Notes under the pieces: model-generated
Databases searched by the model: none
What the model was told of the DNA's origin: nothing
What the model saw: the letters and a program-made list of their open reading frames with translations, nothing else
Assembly (NCBI GenBank): GCA_003952965.2
Contig: CM025851.1
Coordinates: 34,762,758 to 34,826,757, forward strand
Direction: 5' to 3'
DNA from: Morella rubra
Lineage: Eukaryota; Streptophyta; Magnoliopsida; Fagales; Myricaceae
Length of the DNA: 64,000 nucleotides
Shown: positions 34,931-48,819 of the stretch, piece by piece
How positions within the stretch are numbered: position 1 is the first letter of the stretch
How the letters are laid out: each line of letters starts with the position of its first letter
Translations under genes and position numbers: made by a program

Positions 34931-37900
34931 ATTCTTCAATTATTATCCTTCGTAATTATTATCTTGTCCCACATCTCTTGATCTTCAATCTGAAGAACGT
35001 CATCTTAGTTCTACAGCTGCTTATGCATCTGACCTTCTTTATGAATGGAATATAGATGGTATTTCGAATATGAGATTCTCAACATTTTACATGAAATGAT
35101 CACGTATGCCGATGTTTTAAAAACTGTCATCGTACTGATGATCAAATTGTTAATTGTTTAATTACAAGTTTTACTGGTCAATTAAAAAATTGGTGGGATC
35201 ATTATTTGCATCAAACTGATAAAACTGTTTCAAAGTTGCTGTTAAAACTAATACTAATGGTCCTATTTGCATAATGGCCAACCCTGATGCCTTTAATGCT
35301 TTTTTATACTATTAAAAATTTTATTGGTGATCCTTCTTTTTATAAAGATAGAAAATTTGATTTTCTTGTCAATTTAAAATGCCCTAACTTTCTGATTTTC
35401 GTTGGTATAAAGATTTTTTTTCCAAAGTATTTTTATGTGATGATTGTCATCAATCTTATTGGAAAGAAAAATTTATTGCTGGTCTTCCATATTTTTTTGC
35501 TCAAAAGGTCCGCCCTAATCTTGCCAATGCTGATGGTATTATTTCTTATGATACACTTACTTATGGTGATATTATTAATATTATTAACAAAACTGGTCTT
35601 TGGATATGTAACTGATCTTCGTTTAAAAAAGACTTTAGAATTTGATAAGAAAAATAACCGACATGAGTTGGGATCTTTTTGTGAATAATATGGTTATCCT
35701 TCTCTGTTCCTCCTTCCAAACAAAACAAACGCTTTCATAAATTTTCTCGCAACTCAAACTATTCTTCTTCAAATCTATAAGAGAAAGAAACATACGTTTT
35801 ATAAATTTGATAAACCTTCACCTTCTTTAAACCATCTTCTTCTAAGAAAAAACCATTTAAACCTTCTACTAAAACCAAAGCTGTTTGTTGGAAATGTGGC
35901 AAACCTGGCCATTTTGCTTCCAAATGCTTTACCAAAAAACAGATTCAACAACTCGATATTTCATCGGATCCAAAGAATAAACTTTTTTCTATCTTCTTCA
36001 ATCTACTCCTCCCTCTGATGATGAAGACTTTTCAATACATCAAATTGACCATACATCTCCTTCAATGTCCTCTCCTTTTCTGAATCCGATATGGTTAAAC
36101 TTTGCAATTGAAAAGATGATAATTGTTCTTGTACTAAACAAATTTTTGTTTTAACAAAAACTGAAAATTTACTTTTTAAAGCTATCACACAGATATTAAT
36201 CGTGACACACAACAAACTTATCTTTTAAAAATGAAAGAAATGTTTGCTGAAACAACTTTTTCTTCTCTTCCATCCCAAGATGCTTCTGGTATTCATTATA
36301 ATTATAATAATATTATTGCTCGCTTTTCTTCTACAGATACCCGACCTATCACTTTACAAGACCTTCAACACGAAATCTATATTCTTAAACATGAAATTAA
36401 ATCTTTACAAAATATGCAAAAACCATGAGAAAATTACTAATCAACTTCTTGCCGAGATTTGTCTTCTTAAATTAACTACTTCTTCCTCCTCATCACCACT
36501 ACCAACTCTTCCTCTCACCATCTTTGATATCTGGTCTTCTCCTAATCCTTCACTTGTCATGCCTGAAGAACCTTTTATTCAATTAATTGATAAAATTATC
36601 TTTCAAAAATGGTATGCTGAAGGTTACTATTCGTATTAAGGATTTTTCTTTTACCACAATTGCTTTAATTGACTCTGGTGCAGATCTTAATTGTATCTAG
36701 GAAGGTCTTATTGATTCCAAATATTTTGAAAAAACCATTGAATGCCTTTCCCAAGCCGATGGTGGTAAAATGATTATTAATTATAAAATCCCTAATGTTC
36801 ATATTTGTAACAATGGATTTTGTTTTCAAACTACTTTTGTTTTAGTTAAAAATCTATCTTCCAAATTAATTCTTGGTAATCTCTTTCTTACTTTACTTTA
36901 TCCTTTTCTGGTCACTAAAGAAGGCATTACTTCCCGTGTTTTGGGCCATGATGTCACATTTAAATTTTATTATCCTCATTTTTCTCGTGATATCCAGTTT
37001 CTTAAACATTTGTCTGTGAAGAAGGAAATTAATCTTCCTACTCAGACCAAAATTCTTCGTAAAAAGAAACATTTATCTTCTCTACAAAATGAAGTTCTTT
37101 ATAAAAAAATTGATGAACAACTTAAAGATTCTACCCTCTAGCAGGATATTAAAATTTTTTCTCAACAAATAGAATCTGAAATTTGTTCTTCACTTCCGAT
37201 GCTTTTTTTGAATCGCAAAAAACATGCAATAACTCTTCCTTATGAAAAGATTTTTTCTGAACACAATATTCCTACCAAAGATGGCTCTTTTTACTAAACT
37301 TCCCTCTGTTGATTCTGAAGTTTTAATTAAAATTGAGGATATGCTTTCCAAAATTTCTCTAGATTCTCATAAAACTAAGAATATTATTCATGTTCTCAAC
37401 ACCACCACTTCTACTTCATCTTCTGACAATGATAAAGTTTTTCAGACCGAAATATCTGATATGTCTGAATTAGAAAATCAATTTCAAGATTTAAGTCTTA
37501 ATAAAATTGTTAAATCTTCCATTCGTATCCCTAACAAATATATGCAAAGTACTTCTCGTAATTATTATCCTCGTCCCACACCTCCCGATCTTCAATTTGA
37601 CGAATGTCATTTTAGTTCTAATATTGCTTATGTATCTGACCTTCTTTATGAATGGAATATAGATGTTATTTCCGAATATGAGATTCTGAACATTTTATAT
37701 GAAATGACCATGTATGCCAATGTTTTAAAAGCTGCCAATCGTACTGATGATCAAATTGTTAATTTTTTTATTACAGGTTTTTCCTGGTCAATTAAAAAAT
37801 TGGTGGGATCATTATTTGCATCAAACTGATAAAACTGCTGTCACTTCTACTTTTAAAACTGATACTAATGGTGCTCCTCTTTTGCAAAATGGGCAACCCA

Positions 37901-40138
37901 TTCTTGATGCCGTTAATGCCCTCCTTTTTACTATCATTAAAATTTTTATTGGTGATCCTTCTTCTTATAAAGATAGAACATCTGATTTTCTTGTCAATTT
38001 AAAATGTCATACTCTTTCTGATTTTCATTGGTATAAAGATGTTTTCCTTTCCAAAGTTTTACATTTGTGATGATTGTCATCAATCTTATTGGAAAGAAAA
38101 ATTTATTGCTGGTTTTTCATTATTTTGCTCAAAAGGTTCGCCTTAATCTTACCAACACTGATGGTATTATTTCTTAGATATCTGTGTGATTGCATCAAAA
38201 AGTAAATTTTCAGTTTTTGTTAAAACAAAAATTTGTTGAGTGCAAGAACAATTATCATCTTTACAATTGCAAAGTTTAACCATATCGGATTCAGATGAAG
38301 GAGAGGACATTGAAGGAGATGTATGGTCAATTTGATGTATTGAAAAGTCTTCATCATCAGAGGGAGGAGTAGATTTAAGAAATATAGAAAAAGTTTATCT
38401 TTTAGATCGAGAAATATCTAGTTGTTGAATTTGTTTTTTGGTAAAGCATTTGGAAGCAAAATGGCCAGGTTTACCACATTTCCAACAAACAGCTTTGGTT
38501 TTAGTAGAAGGTTTAAATGGTTTTTTCTTAGAAGAAGATGGTTTAAAGGAAGGTGAAGTTTTATTAGATTTATGGAACATATGTTTCTTTCTCTTATAGG
38601 ATTTGTGAGAAGAATAATTTCCCCCTTTTCAGCCTCATGGCCCATCTCCCTCACATATGCCTAGATCTTCTCTTCGTCCTGGCTCCATACCTCTTCACAA
38701 AACCTTTACTCTTCTTGGCAATATCTCTTCAATCATACCTCGACCTCCTTTTCCACCCATGGAGAAGACTTTTAGTTAAAAAGACCAAGAAACCGATCAT
38801 CAAAAAAATAAAACCCAATCTCTTCCCTGCAATCCTAATGATATCATGATAGCTAAATCTTATATACGACATGTCTCATTTGTTGAGGATCCATATCGTA
38901 CTCTTGCTGACCCTTACCAAACAGCAAGTTAGATATTATCACCTAGATGGAACTTTGTTCCTAAAATCCCCATGTTTACTCAAGCTTTTTACCAATATAT
39001 TTTGCATGATACGAAGTCCGTCGAATTTGAACAGACTCCCTATAAGTATGATCCTTCTCGTATTGGATTTTTCAAATTTACCATACGACAGGTGATTTCA
39101 TCCAAAGAATGGGGACAGCCATGGACTCTCCGAGCCCTGTCAGTACCCTATAAAACTTTGAAAAATATAACTTATTATGATTATATTGACGCATGGACTT
39201 TTGCTTTACTTTTTGAAAATACAAACCATCGTCATACATGGTTTATAAGATTCAAAAGATTTTCTTGTTTAGATCTATTCCTCATTGGTTTCTCCAACGG
39301 TTGATCAGTTTGGTCCAAATATTACCCTTTCCCCTGCTCCTCTTAAGCAAGCTTTTAATCAATGGGCTTTATGTCCTTATGATACCCTTTCTATCCAAAA
39401 ATATCCTACCATGAAAAATCCCTGTATCAAAGATATGCCTCCTCTTCTTCGTTTCTATATCTATTTCAATCTGTTACCTTAGATATTCAGTTGGAAATTT
39501 TTCTTCACTTACCAAGATACCACCAAAATATTATCTCAAATTTTTTGTTAAATGGTAGACTGTTTTTACTTTTGATACTATCTTATCTTGGCCCTTGCTA
39601 AAGCTAAACATACCCAAGAGACACATCCCCAATTCCTTGCCTCAACGCAGTCAAATACAGGCCAAACAAGTTGCCTCTAAATCCCATGATGATTATAAAA
39701 ATGAATTACTTAAATTCCTCTCACAGCTTTCTGAGGACGATGATACCCAATAACAACAAACTGATACTCCGGAGATATCAAGCACAGATAACTTTTACAT
39801 TCCTACATTCGAGGATGCACAAGATCACTATGCAGCATATGACCTTTCTCCTGATGATTTTGTTGCCATCAGTCAACATCTTGCTGAAGACAAATATTCT
39901 CACAGTACCAAGATAATTTTGAAGATAACGAAGATAAAGACATGATGCTGAAGATAACTTTGCCAACATCTTTGCCGACAAACAAATAGTCAATTTCCCA
40001 TGATACCCTCTGCCGACATATAGTAAATGACTATTTTACCCTTTGACAACAATACCCCTTCTTTTACTACAGTACCATGATAATATGTCTTTTCCATACC
40101 CTTTCTACCTCTATAAAACCTGAACCTCTTGGTCAGAA

Positions 40139-40425
40139 TGACTCAGAGTTCAGATCACGATTACCATTCTCTCTCAACCTATCTTGCAACCATATCTCTC
40201 TCTTGCCCTTTTAAATCAACCTTCAACCTTCTCTTACTGTAATCTCCATATTTACTTTGTAAACTTTTCTATCTTTGCTTTACTTTCTGCAAATGTTATT
40301 CTGTTCAAATAAATTATGATTTCTACAGTACATGTTTTAATTACTATTACTTTACTGTTACTGCCTACATGGATGGTTCTATCTGCTTTCTTCTTCTTAT
40401 ATACACTTTATAGTTGCTTTCTTCT
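40139..40425 (+). repeat. Right inverted end of the pararetrovirus-like element
   Basis: This is the inverted partner of 34645-34930. A TATA-like ctctataaaacc lies just upstream at about 40111-40122, as expected for a viral promoter preceding a leader. The promoter points out of the element to the right. Confidence 0.75.
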
Positions 40426-40578
40426 AAGCATTTGCACATGTTTACCCTCTGGGACCTATATATATTTATGCCCCAAAAAATATATATCTGCCCACTCTGT
40501 CGACTTCATGAAAGGCTATTAGTTAATCTATACCTTTGGACCCTAAATGGCTTCAATCTCCGGTCGCCAAAAGCACAC

Positions 40579-40770
40579 GTCACTTTCTTCACTCATCAGC
40601 ACATATACTAAGAAATATAAATAAAAGAACGAATATTCTATTTAGAATGATGTGTTTTTTTTTGGAGTAACTGTTAAATATTTTGTCACTTTCTTCACTC
40701 AACAGGACATATACTAATAAATATAAATAAAAGAACGAATATTCTATTTAGAATGATGTGTTTTTTTTGG
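40579..40770. repeat. Tandem duplication, two ~106-base units
   Basis: Units start with gtcactttcttcactca at 40579 and 40685 and both end in a T-rich tract after atgatgtg. They are nearly identical, so the duplication is recent. Confidence 0.85.
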
Positions 40771-40908
40771 TAACTGTAAGTATATTGATTTGCAAAGAAC
40801 TGTATAAAGATGGGCCTCATGACCCAAATAATAAAAGAAACCTAAAGTCTCACAAAAATGAGACTCATAACTAGAACAAAATTAGGCCTCACAAAGAGGA
40901 GTAACTCC

Positions 40909-41045
40909 CCCTCAATGGAGTGTATTTCAACCAAAAGAAACGTATACCCTCAATGGGGTGTATTTCAACCAAAAAAACCTATGCCCTCCGTTGGTATACC
41001 TCCCACTCAAAGGGGTGTAAATAAACCAAAAAACCTACCCCCTCA
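40909..41045. repeat. Minisatellite-like units of ~38 bases
   Basis: Units begin ccctcaatgg or a variant at about 40909, 40947 and 40984, with further degenerate units (ccaaaaaacct ending). The rest of 40426-41779 shows no gene. Confidence 0.65.
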
Positions 41046-41779
41046 AAAGCAAGTAGCAAGACAATCAAAAAGAGGCAAGAGACCAAGCAGGCCAAACAAC
41101 ATCAAAGAATAGTTCTTATAGGAGAAAAGATGCTGTCCGGTAACCTCCATTTCCTTGCTAACTCCAAGTTCCTTCTAGTCCTCTGAACTTGTTTGAGAAT
41201 GCTCATTCTAGCCACCACTTAATCACTAAATCAAAGCATGAATAACTCTTCTTACCAACATGCCTTTGCTCAAGTTAAGGAGAAAAGTCACTTTGAGCTA
41301 TTGAACTATTACAAAAATTTTAAACAGGACCCCAAACTACCAATCTTGAAATATTAAGCGCTCAAACTTCCATAATCAATCAAATTGAACCCTTTGTCCA
41401 GATTTACAGTCCAAACTTACTGAACATCACAACACCACACGTGACATTTTTTCGGGCATTGTCCCCAATTGTCTCAACAGTCTCTTTCCATGATCATACA
41501 TGGGTGGGTCGTACCATCTGAGAAAGTTACAGGATCCTCCAGCCTATATGACAAGCATTTGATATTGTCATTGTTAATCGCATTAACTAATAAAATTTTC
41601 TGAGGGAATGATTTTAGAAAAGAAGCATGTCTTTAACGAAAGTATTTATTAATCGAAATGTGCAACAATAAAACACACAACTTCACACAAGAAGAAAATC
41701 TTAGCTAACAGATCATGCATCTTCTAAGCTGAAATCGAAAACCTAAACACCTAAGTGTTTGTAAAACAACAAGAGAGAG

Positions 41780-42779
41780 NNNNNNNNNNNNNNNNNNNNN
41801 NNNNNNNNNNNNNNNNNNNNNNNNNNNNNNNNNNNNNNNNNNNNNNNNNNNNNNNNNNNNNNNNNNNNNNNNNNNNNNNNNNNNNNNNNNNNNNNNNNNN
41901 NNNNNNNNNNNNNNNNNNNNNNNNNNNNNNNNNNNNNNNNNNNNNNNNNNNNNNNNNNNNNNNNNNNNNNNNNNNNNNNNNNNNNNNNNNNNNNNNNNNN
42001 NNNNNNNNNNNNNNNNNNNNNNNNNNNNNNNNNNNNNNNNNNNNNNNNNNNNNNNNNNNNNNNNNNNNNNNNNNNNNNNNNNNNNNNNNNNNNNNNNNNN
42101 NNNNNNNNNNNNNNNNNNNNNNNNNNNNNNNNNNNNNNNNNNNNNNNNNNNNNNNNNNNNNNNNNNNNNNNNNNNNNNNNNNNNNNNNNNNNNNNNNNNN
42201 NNNNNNNNNNNNNNNNNNNNNNNNNNNNNNNNNNNNNNNNNNNNNNNNNNNNNNNNNNNNNNNNNNNNNNNNNNNNNNNNNNNNNNNNNNNNNNNNNNNN
42301 NNNNNNNNNNNNNNNNNNNNNNNNNNNNNNNNNNNNNNNNNNNNNNNNNNNNNNNNNNNNNNNNNNNNNNNNNNNNNNNNNNNNNNNNNNNNNNNNNNNN
42401 NNNNNNNNNNNNNNNNNNNNNNNNNNNNNNNNNNNNNNNNNNNNNNNNNNNNNNNNNNNNNNNNNNNNNNNNNNNNNNNNNNNNNNNNNNNNNNNNNNNN
42501 NNNNNNNNNNNNNNNNNNNNNNNNNNNNNNNNNNNNNNNNNNNNNNNNNNNNNNNNNNNNNNNNNNNNNNNNNNNNNNNNNNNNNNNNNNNNNNNNNNNN
42601 NNNNNNNNNNNNNNNNNNNNNNNNNNNNNNNNNNNNNNNNNNNNNNNNNNNNNNNNNNNNNNNNNNNNNNNNNNNNNNNNNNNNNNNNNNNNNNNNNNNN
42701 NNNNNNNNNNNNNNNNNNNNNNNNNNNNNNNNNNNNNNNNNNNNNNNNNNNNNNNNNNNNNNNNNNNNNNNNNNNNNNN
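41780..42779. other. Assembly gap, 1000 N
   Basis: A second run of exactly 1000 N, again a likely default-size gap. Confidence 0.95.
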
Positions 42780-43511
42780 TAAATTGCACCACAATTCTTT
42801 AGAAAAATTGTAAAGATCTGAATCCCTAATTTGAAAGTAGTAGTTGAAGATGTAGAAGAGCTAATACCTTATAAAGGACAGAACTTGATCCATACCGTAA
42901 ACGTACGACTGGATGGGTTTTGGATTCTTTTGTTCGGTGCCATGTTTATAGCGTGATATTGGTATTCTGTCAGGTCATTGTTAAGTTCTCTCTTATGGCC
43001 CGCATTTCCCTTAAACACGTCTCCACCAATATTTAAACTCGGTAGGTATGTTTATAACGTGATCAAACTCATTTAATTTGGAGATTCTGTAAGGTTTTCT
43101 TCTGGCCCGCTTTGCTGCTCAGTAGCTTTCATGACTAAATGAGAAAGGTAAACGAGAGATTTTGCAATTCACGCTCCGGCGATTGTGATACACTTCCCAT
43201 AAAAAGCATCCCATTTCTCAAGCTGCCATCAAGACTGGGAAACTTAAATCCAATCAATTCAATCATTCGCTCACGGCTCACCATCCCCTTTGGAATCAGT
43301 CTAGTACTAGAAGAAAATACTCAAGAATCTATACTCTGAGTAGAGAGCCAAATACAACAAAAAGAACAAAAAAGTTCTATTCAGGTATGCGGTAACGAGT
43401 GAAATGGAAAAATCTACACAGAAATCGAGCATTCACCAATAGGTAGATGATAAACAATCCAAATGATACGACGAAGATAGAAAAAAAAAAACGCCTGCCA
43501 AAGATTTCGCC
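42780..43511. other. 3' flank of the sugar transporter gene
   Basis: No gene is seen. A word group atgtttatarcgtgat followed by a cttctggcccgc-like block occurs twice (about 42940-43010 and 43045-43115), a short diverged duplication. The last ~130 bases before 43512 are the probable 3' UTR. Confidence 0.5.
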
Positions 43512-46500
43512 TCAGTTGTCCTTGGTGGCTGCAGCCTGCTTTGCGCCAACTGCGAAGAACTCGGTTATCACCTCAAGGGGCATGCCCTTGGTTTCTGGGA
43601 TTTTCGTGAAAACAAAAACCCATGATATGATGCACACAACTGCATACATACCAAAAACGCCAGCGAGACCAACGGATTTGAGCATCACTGGGAGCGAGTA
43701 GGTGACAATTATATCACCTATCCAAAATGTAAGGGCACATATGGCAATGCAGAGGCCACGAACTCGGGTAGGGAAGATCTCTGAACAGAGTATGTTCGGG
43801 ACTGGCCCAAAACCCATAACAAAGCAACAGAAGTAAAGGACAACACTAACAGTTGATACCGATGCATTCACGACACTGCCCATATCCACAGTGCTTCCAA
43901 TGACTAGGACTACAAGAGACAATATTAGCACAGGGATTGTGCTGAGCAGCAAAGTCCTGAAATGGGAGAAACAGGAAAATAGACAGTAAGAAGAACTAAG
44001 TGTGCAATGATGAAAGCAATTGCAGGAAACTGGACACTTTCCCCATTGAACTACCAAACCTCATAGCAAACACAAATTAACAGAGTTTGAGATACTGATA
44101 TTTTGTTGGCATGATCTATTCGTATTTAATGAGGGAGATGTCAGTTTCATTCCAAATGAATGACAGCCACAACTACTTGACATTCACGAAAACATAATAT
44201 AGGCATCCTTACAATGAAAAAAATGTCAAGGACAATGGACTCAAAAGTTATCATTCTTCATTATAACCAGTTAAAACTTCTTTCCCTCGAGCAAAATGGT
44301 ACAGATTCCTCTATATGCTAGGGATTTCTTCCACCAACCAACAATCATATTAACTACCGATACTCTTAGAATTGTGATTCCAGCTGTACGGTGTATTTTA
44401 CATGACATTCGAACAATCTAGACAAACTTGATCAGGTTTAGAAAGAAAAAGATGTCATTGCCCTCAAAGTCCAGTCTCCTTAGCTAGTCTCTAGAAAGAC
44501 TCCATCAGTACGTGACTCTCCAGTTCAGGCTATATGCTGACCCAAATGGGTGAAGCAAGCTTTAACACTTCAAAAGAACCATGCACTAATGTTTCTATTC
44601 CTTTTTGGTGCCATTACTTCAGACCAACATAGAGTGCCAGAGCCGAACTCTGATGGTCAGGTTGTCAAACCTTTCCAAACAGCCTCTTCTTAAACACTGA
44701 ACATAAATGTGCAGTGTCTGAAACACGTTTTCTTTAGTAAAAACTGAAATTTATTTGCATTAAGTTCATGCTTTTTGTTCAAGTTGTCAATGATTTAGTC
44801 CCAGCTATGTAAAGAGTCAACCACATAGAGAATCAACTTGTATAATCCCCATCTAATTTCATCAAGGAAGAGGCAGGTCAAGCGGGAGTCAATTAAATTG
44901 ATCCATGCCTCACTATCATTAAAAAGTGATTCATAGGTACAATAGCAAAAAGTGTCAGCCTTGGAGTCTAAACCTAATATGTACCAATGCATCAACCTGA
45001 TCAGGAACAAGTAGGAGAGGTAGAATCCAACCACTTCATTGGAAATCACAAGTAGACAGGCATGAGAAACCAACAAAAGCCACCTATGGAACATTCTTTG
45101 CGCTTCAAACAAGAGTTGAGCTGAAAAAAATGTACCTCTATAATCCTTAGGCATAAACATACTTCTGTCCATCAAACAACAAAACCAAAAAGTTTGGAGA
45201 GAAGGAAAACAAGAGGAAATTACCTACGGCCAGCGATATCCATGAGCCTCATGGCAACAGCTATACAAGGAAGCATTAACAAAGTCGTCAGTCCACTGAT
45301 AAGCAGAGATGCAGAAGCCGAACTAATGCCTATGTTTGAAAGAAGAACTCCAACTCCAGCCTGCTCTAGAATTTGAGGTGTGTAGTAGAGAACCCCATTT
45401 ATCCCAGAGAACTGCATACAAAATAAATAATACTTGCAGATGAAAAGGAGACAGAAAGTAGCATTTAGGCAAGACTTTTCCCCACTAAATCAGTCCACTG
45501 CAGACTCCTACCAAATTCTGGAAATTAAATTTAAAAAAGCAATGGAAGTGTTGGTTTGGTCATATGTAAAAAATTGCAGAATCCTAGTTTATAAGGAAGA
45601 GAAGAGAAAACAAGAGTTCTTTATCCTATCTTTCCAATTTATCAAAAAGAAAAGGGGCCTCTATACAACTATTATGAATCTATGGTAAGTACAAGTTGAG
45701 TTGGTAAATTTTTTCAGACAATCCATCCTTCCCTGAACTTCTGTACGCAATCCTGGTTTGCCTTCAAGATAAACTCCCAAATTCCAGAGCGGTCACAGCA
45801 CCAAAAGTTAGTGACTTCCAAGTCCATCAGCATGCATGAGTTTTGATGTGGAATGGTTTCTAATTCCTCTACAGGAGATCTTTCCAGGATGCAATATAGT
45901 ACATTTATACATGCATATCTTTCAGTTCATGACTATTTTAGCAGCTTGGAGGAATTAGATAAACTGAGGGTCATTACTTAATTGTTCTTATCTAATTATC
46001 CAAGCCTGTATACACCAAAGAATGGTAAAACACATTGCACCTGCATTTTTATATTTTTCCAAAAAAAATTAAACCAGCTCATATCAGGAAAACACAAAAA
46101 TAAAGACTTGGAAGGAGATGATGGCAGGAGGTGGTTCACCATATTGCATGCCAATTGACAAAGACCAACTGAAAGACACTGTTTAAAGTTCTTACAACAG
46201 GAGTTAGCAGAACAGAGATGTTCATTGGTAGATAAAATATATACCTGCTGAAGTATTTGAATTCCCACCCCAACAAACAGTGCATGTTTCACTCCAGGTT
46301 CAAAAAGATCTCTCCAAATTGGTCCTTTTGAGGCAGCTTCTGATGGGTGCACCATAGCTGGTCCAACTGGCTTCTGATGCATAAGCTCAGCAGAATAAAG
46401 AGCAGGTTGACTCACCAAAGCAGCAGCATGGATAAACTCAGAATCTGCTGGTGCATCACCTCCAGGAATAGAAACTATAGACCCATGCTGAGATCCAGGC

Positions 46501-48819
46501 ACACCATCTTGGTGCAAATAAATTCTTTTAAACCCTCCTTCCTTCTGGCCATCTTTGCCTTCCCTTTCAGACCATTTCCATGCGAGCTGCCAACCACCAC
46601 CAATCCCCATGCTACTGACAGGATCAGCTGGTTTTCCTTGTGCAAGACTACCGTGCCTCACGCTTGAAAGGCTGCCATGGGGAGGTGGGCCCAAGTCCTT
46701 GTCCAGGCTTGTTGTCTGACGTGAGATCAATGGACTTTGCAAATTGTCATCAGAATCACCAGCAGCAGCATCAGATGGACATTCTTCACCCTCTCTGGCA
46801 AGACTCTCCTCATCCCACTCTTCCTGTCTTGTTTGATTTCCCCCCACGCTGAACATGCTGCCAAAGTGCGGAAAAAGCATGCTTCGCATGCTTCCAGTTT
46901 CCGGGAGCTTCTCATGGACACTGCCAAAGAGAGTGACAAGAGGATCTACAAGCCCACTCCGACTGGCCATGCTTCCATGCCGAGACACAAGACCAAGAGT
47001 ACTCTGCCCGGCAACAGGTCTTGCAATCCAGGAGAGACCCTCTTCAGGGGCATATAATTTGATTTGATCCTTTTCATCATATGGGTCCTGATTATCAGCG
47101 ATGTCATTATCCGGGCCAATAATGTACTCCTCTAGAGATGTGTCACCCCCAACTCCAAGACCCTCAACCAGCAAAGCCATCTCACCTGTTCATTTGAGAA
47201 GGATTCAAATCATCCAAACGATGCACTCCTTAGCTATCAAATAGCCTACATTATAAGGTAAATAGCTGGCAAATTTTCCACATATATTCATCAAAATGAC
47301 TAAAAGAATAATCCGAAACATCACAGGAGATGTACAAGAAGCAGTACTGCGCAGAAGCAAACGCTCTTTAATGTAAAAGAAAATTCTGAATCCACACATC
47401 TTGTGATACATACAGATAGACACCCTAAGTAGTTAGTGGTATGCACCAATATGACGCTGTGAAGCAGGAAAATTGAGTGAGGAGTCACGGGAAAGGAGGC
47501 AATTTAATCTCCAATAGTTTTCAATGCAAGAAATTTGCAAGTCAGAGATGTCAGAAGCTTTAACATGTCTAATATCCAAGAGAAACAATGAGCTTCAAAA
47601 TAATCACCTTGAAGAGAACAGAAGAATTCTGAATGATTAAAGATAATCTGACAAAGCAAAACATGGGTTATGGATTTTTTTGTTTATAGGCATGGCTTAT
47701 AGATTAATAGATATCTTCATGTGTACTATTAGGGAGTCAGCCATCAGAAATTCTGAGTTCTAGATAGTCTGAAGTGAACTAATTCTCAGTGTAGAATCAG
47801 TTGAAACCCTTTACCTGGCACATATCACAATATTGTCGCAATGGAACATCAAAGTTCCATGAAAAGAAAATTGAGCTCTTAAGTTGGGGCAAAAACCATA
47901 ATTTCGATGGAGAACAATACAAAGTAACTAACCAGAGACATCTTCTCTGCCACGCAGCCTCTTCAAAACCTGCTTGGCCTCAAGCATCCGTCCTTTACTA
48001 ACGAGCCATCGTGGAGACTCAGGCAAGAAGAATATCGTCAATGCAAGATAAACAAGAGAAGGAACAGAAAGAATCCCCAACATCAACCTCCAGTTTGGTG
48101 ATTTCATTAATGACATCCCAAACACCATGCAATAAGACAAAAACATTCCCGCAGAACCAGTGAACTGGGGAAGTGTATTCAGTGATCCCCTTATTTCAGG
48201 TGGCGCTGTCTCAGATATGTAAACCGGAATTAAAGTCACAGACAAACCAATTCCAAATCCATCCAAAAGCCTAGCAAATAGGAGGACATAAACATTGGGA
48301 GACCACAACATTACAAGACCGCTAACAAAATAAAGGACAGAAGAGACTATCAGCAGAGGACGGCGGCCTAGCGAGTCCGCTACGGCTCCAGAGCATGTTG
48401 TAATCAAAGTGGCTCCAACAAGTGACATCGCCACAATTAACCCTTCCACAGCGGGTTCACTCTCTAAGTTGAATTCCCTCTTAATGTACATAACAGCCCC
48501 TGCACCCATAACAGGAATAGACTTTCAAAACATGTGGGGTTAAAGAAAGCTAACTTTGGTATACCAAAGAAAGATATGGATTACCCACGAACCAAATTCA
48601 GAAAACGAATCCAAACAATAACACACGACGCAAGACACTGATAACTTGTCAATCCAAAGAATCGATCTTTAATAATAGGACGAAGAAAAAGACTACAGAA
48701 AGCATTTCACGGCTTTAAGACGTGTGAAACAGCCAAGTACCTGCGATAGTCGCATTATCCCATCCTTGCAATAAGTTACCAACGGCAGCAGCAACAGCCA
48801 CAAACACCGCTCCACTCAT
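43512..48819 (-). CDS. TMT2: Tonoplast sugar transporter (TST/TMT), complete copy
   Basis: This is a proton-coupled sugar antiporter of the major facilitator superfamily that loads hexoses and sucrose into the vacuole. Five exons on the minus strand: 48819-48741, 48499-47933, 47185-46245, 45411-45224, 43956-43512, joining in frame to 739 residues, the family's usual length. It begins MSGAVFVAVAAAVGNLLQGW. Helices 1-6 are in exons 1-2 with sugar-porter motifs ADSLGRRP and PESPRWLVSKGR. Exon 3 is the long acidic cytosolic loop (about 310 residues, rich in Ser and repeated HGS) that marks TMTs. Helices 7-12 are in exons 4-5 (QQFSGINGVLYY across the 3/4 junction, PETKGMPLEVI near the end). The closest known relative from memory is Arabidopsis TMT2. 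No defect is seen. Its own upstream region is only the duplicated ~450 bases. Confidence 0.95.

Larger units (their letters stand above)
34645..40425. mobile_element. Rearranged endogenous pararetrovirus-like fossil
   Basis: This is a viral fossil, broken in well over ten places, most like an endogenous member of the Caulimoviridae. Parts: a coat-protein-like region with a CCHC zinc knuckle (CWKCGKPGHF type) at about 34980-36000; a linker; a retropepsin-like protease region with an IDSGAD motif at about 36640-36960; a second coat-protein-like start region at about 37262-38170, nearly the same as 35000-35660; a third, inverted piece with the knuckle at about 38180-38640; and an unassigned conserved region at about 38640-39950. 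I see no reverse transcriptase or RNase H. The ends (34645-34930 and 40139-40425) are inverted copies of one leader-like sequence. An LTR retroelement with a similar gag is a possible alternative. Age looks moderate, since the copies are still easily aligned. Confidence 0.65.

Noticed and set aside
40909-41045. Regularly spaced short repeats as a CRISPR-like array
   Set aside because: This is a plant nuclear context, the units are contiguous and degenerate, and there are no unique spacers.
46347-46852. Plus-strand open frames over the TST exon 3 (and the equivalent at 49601-50109)
   Set aside because: They are antisense shadows of the well-supported minus-strand exon.
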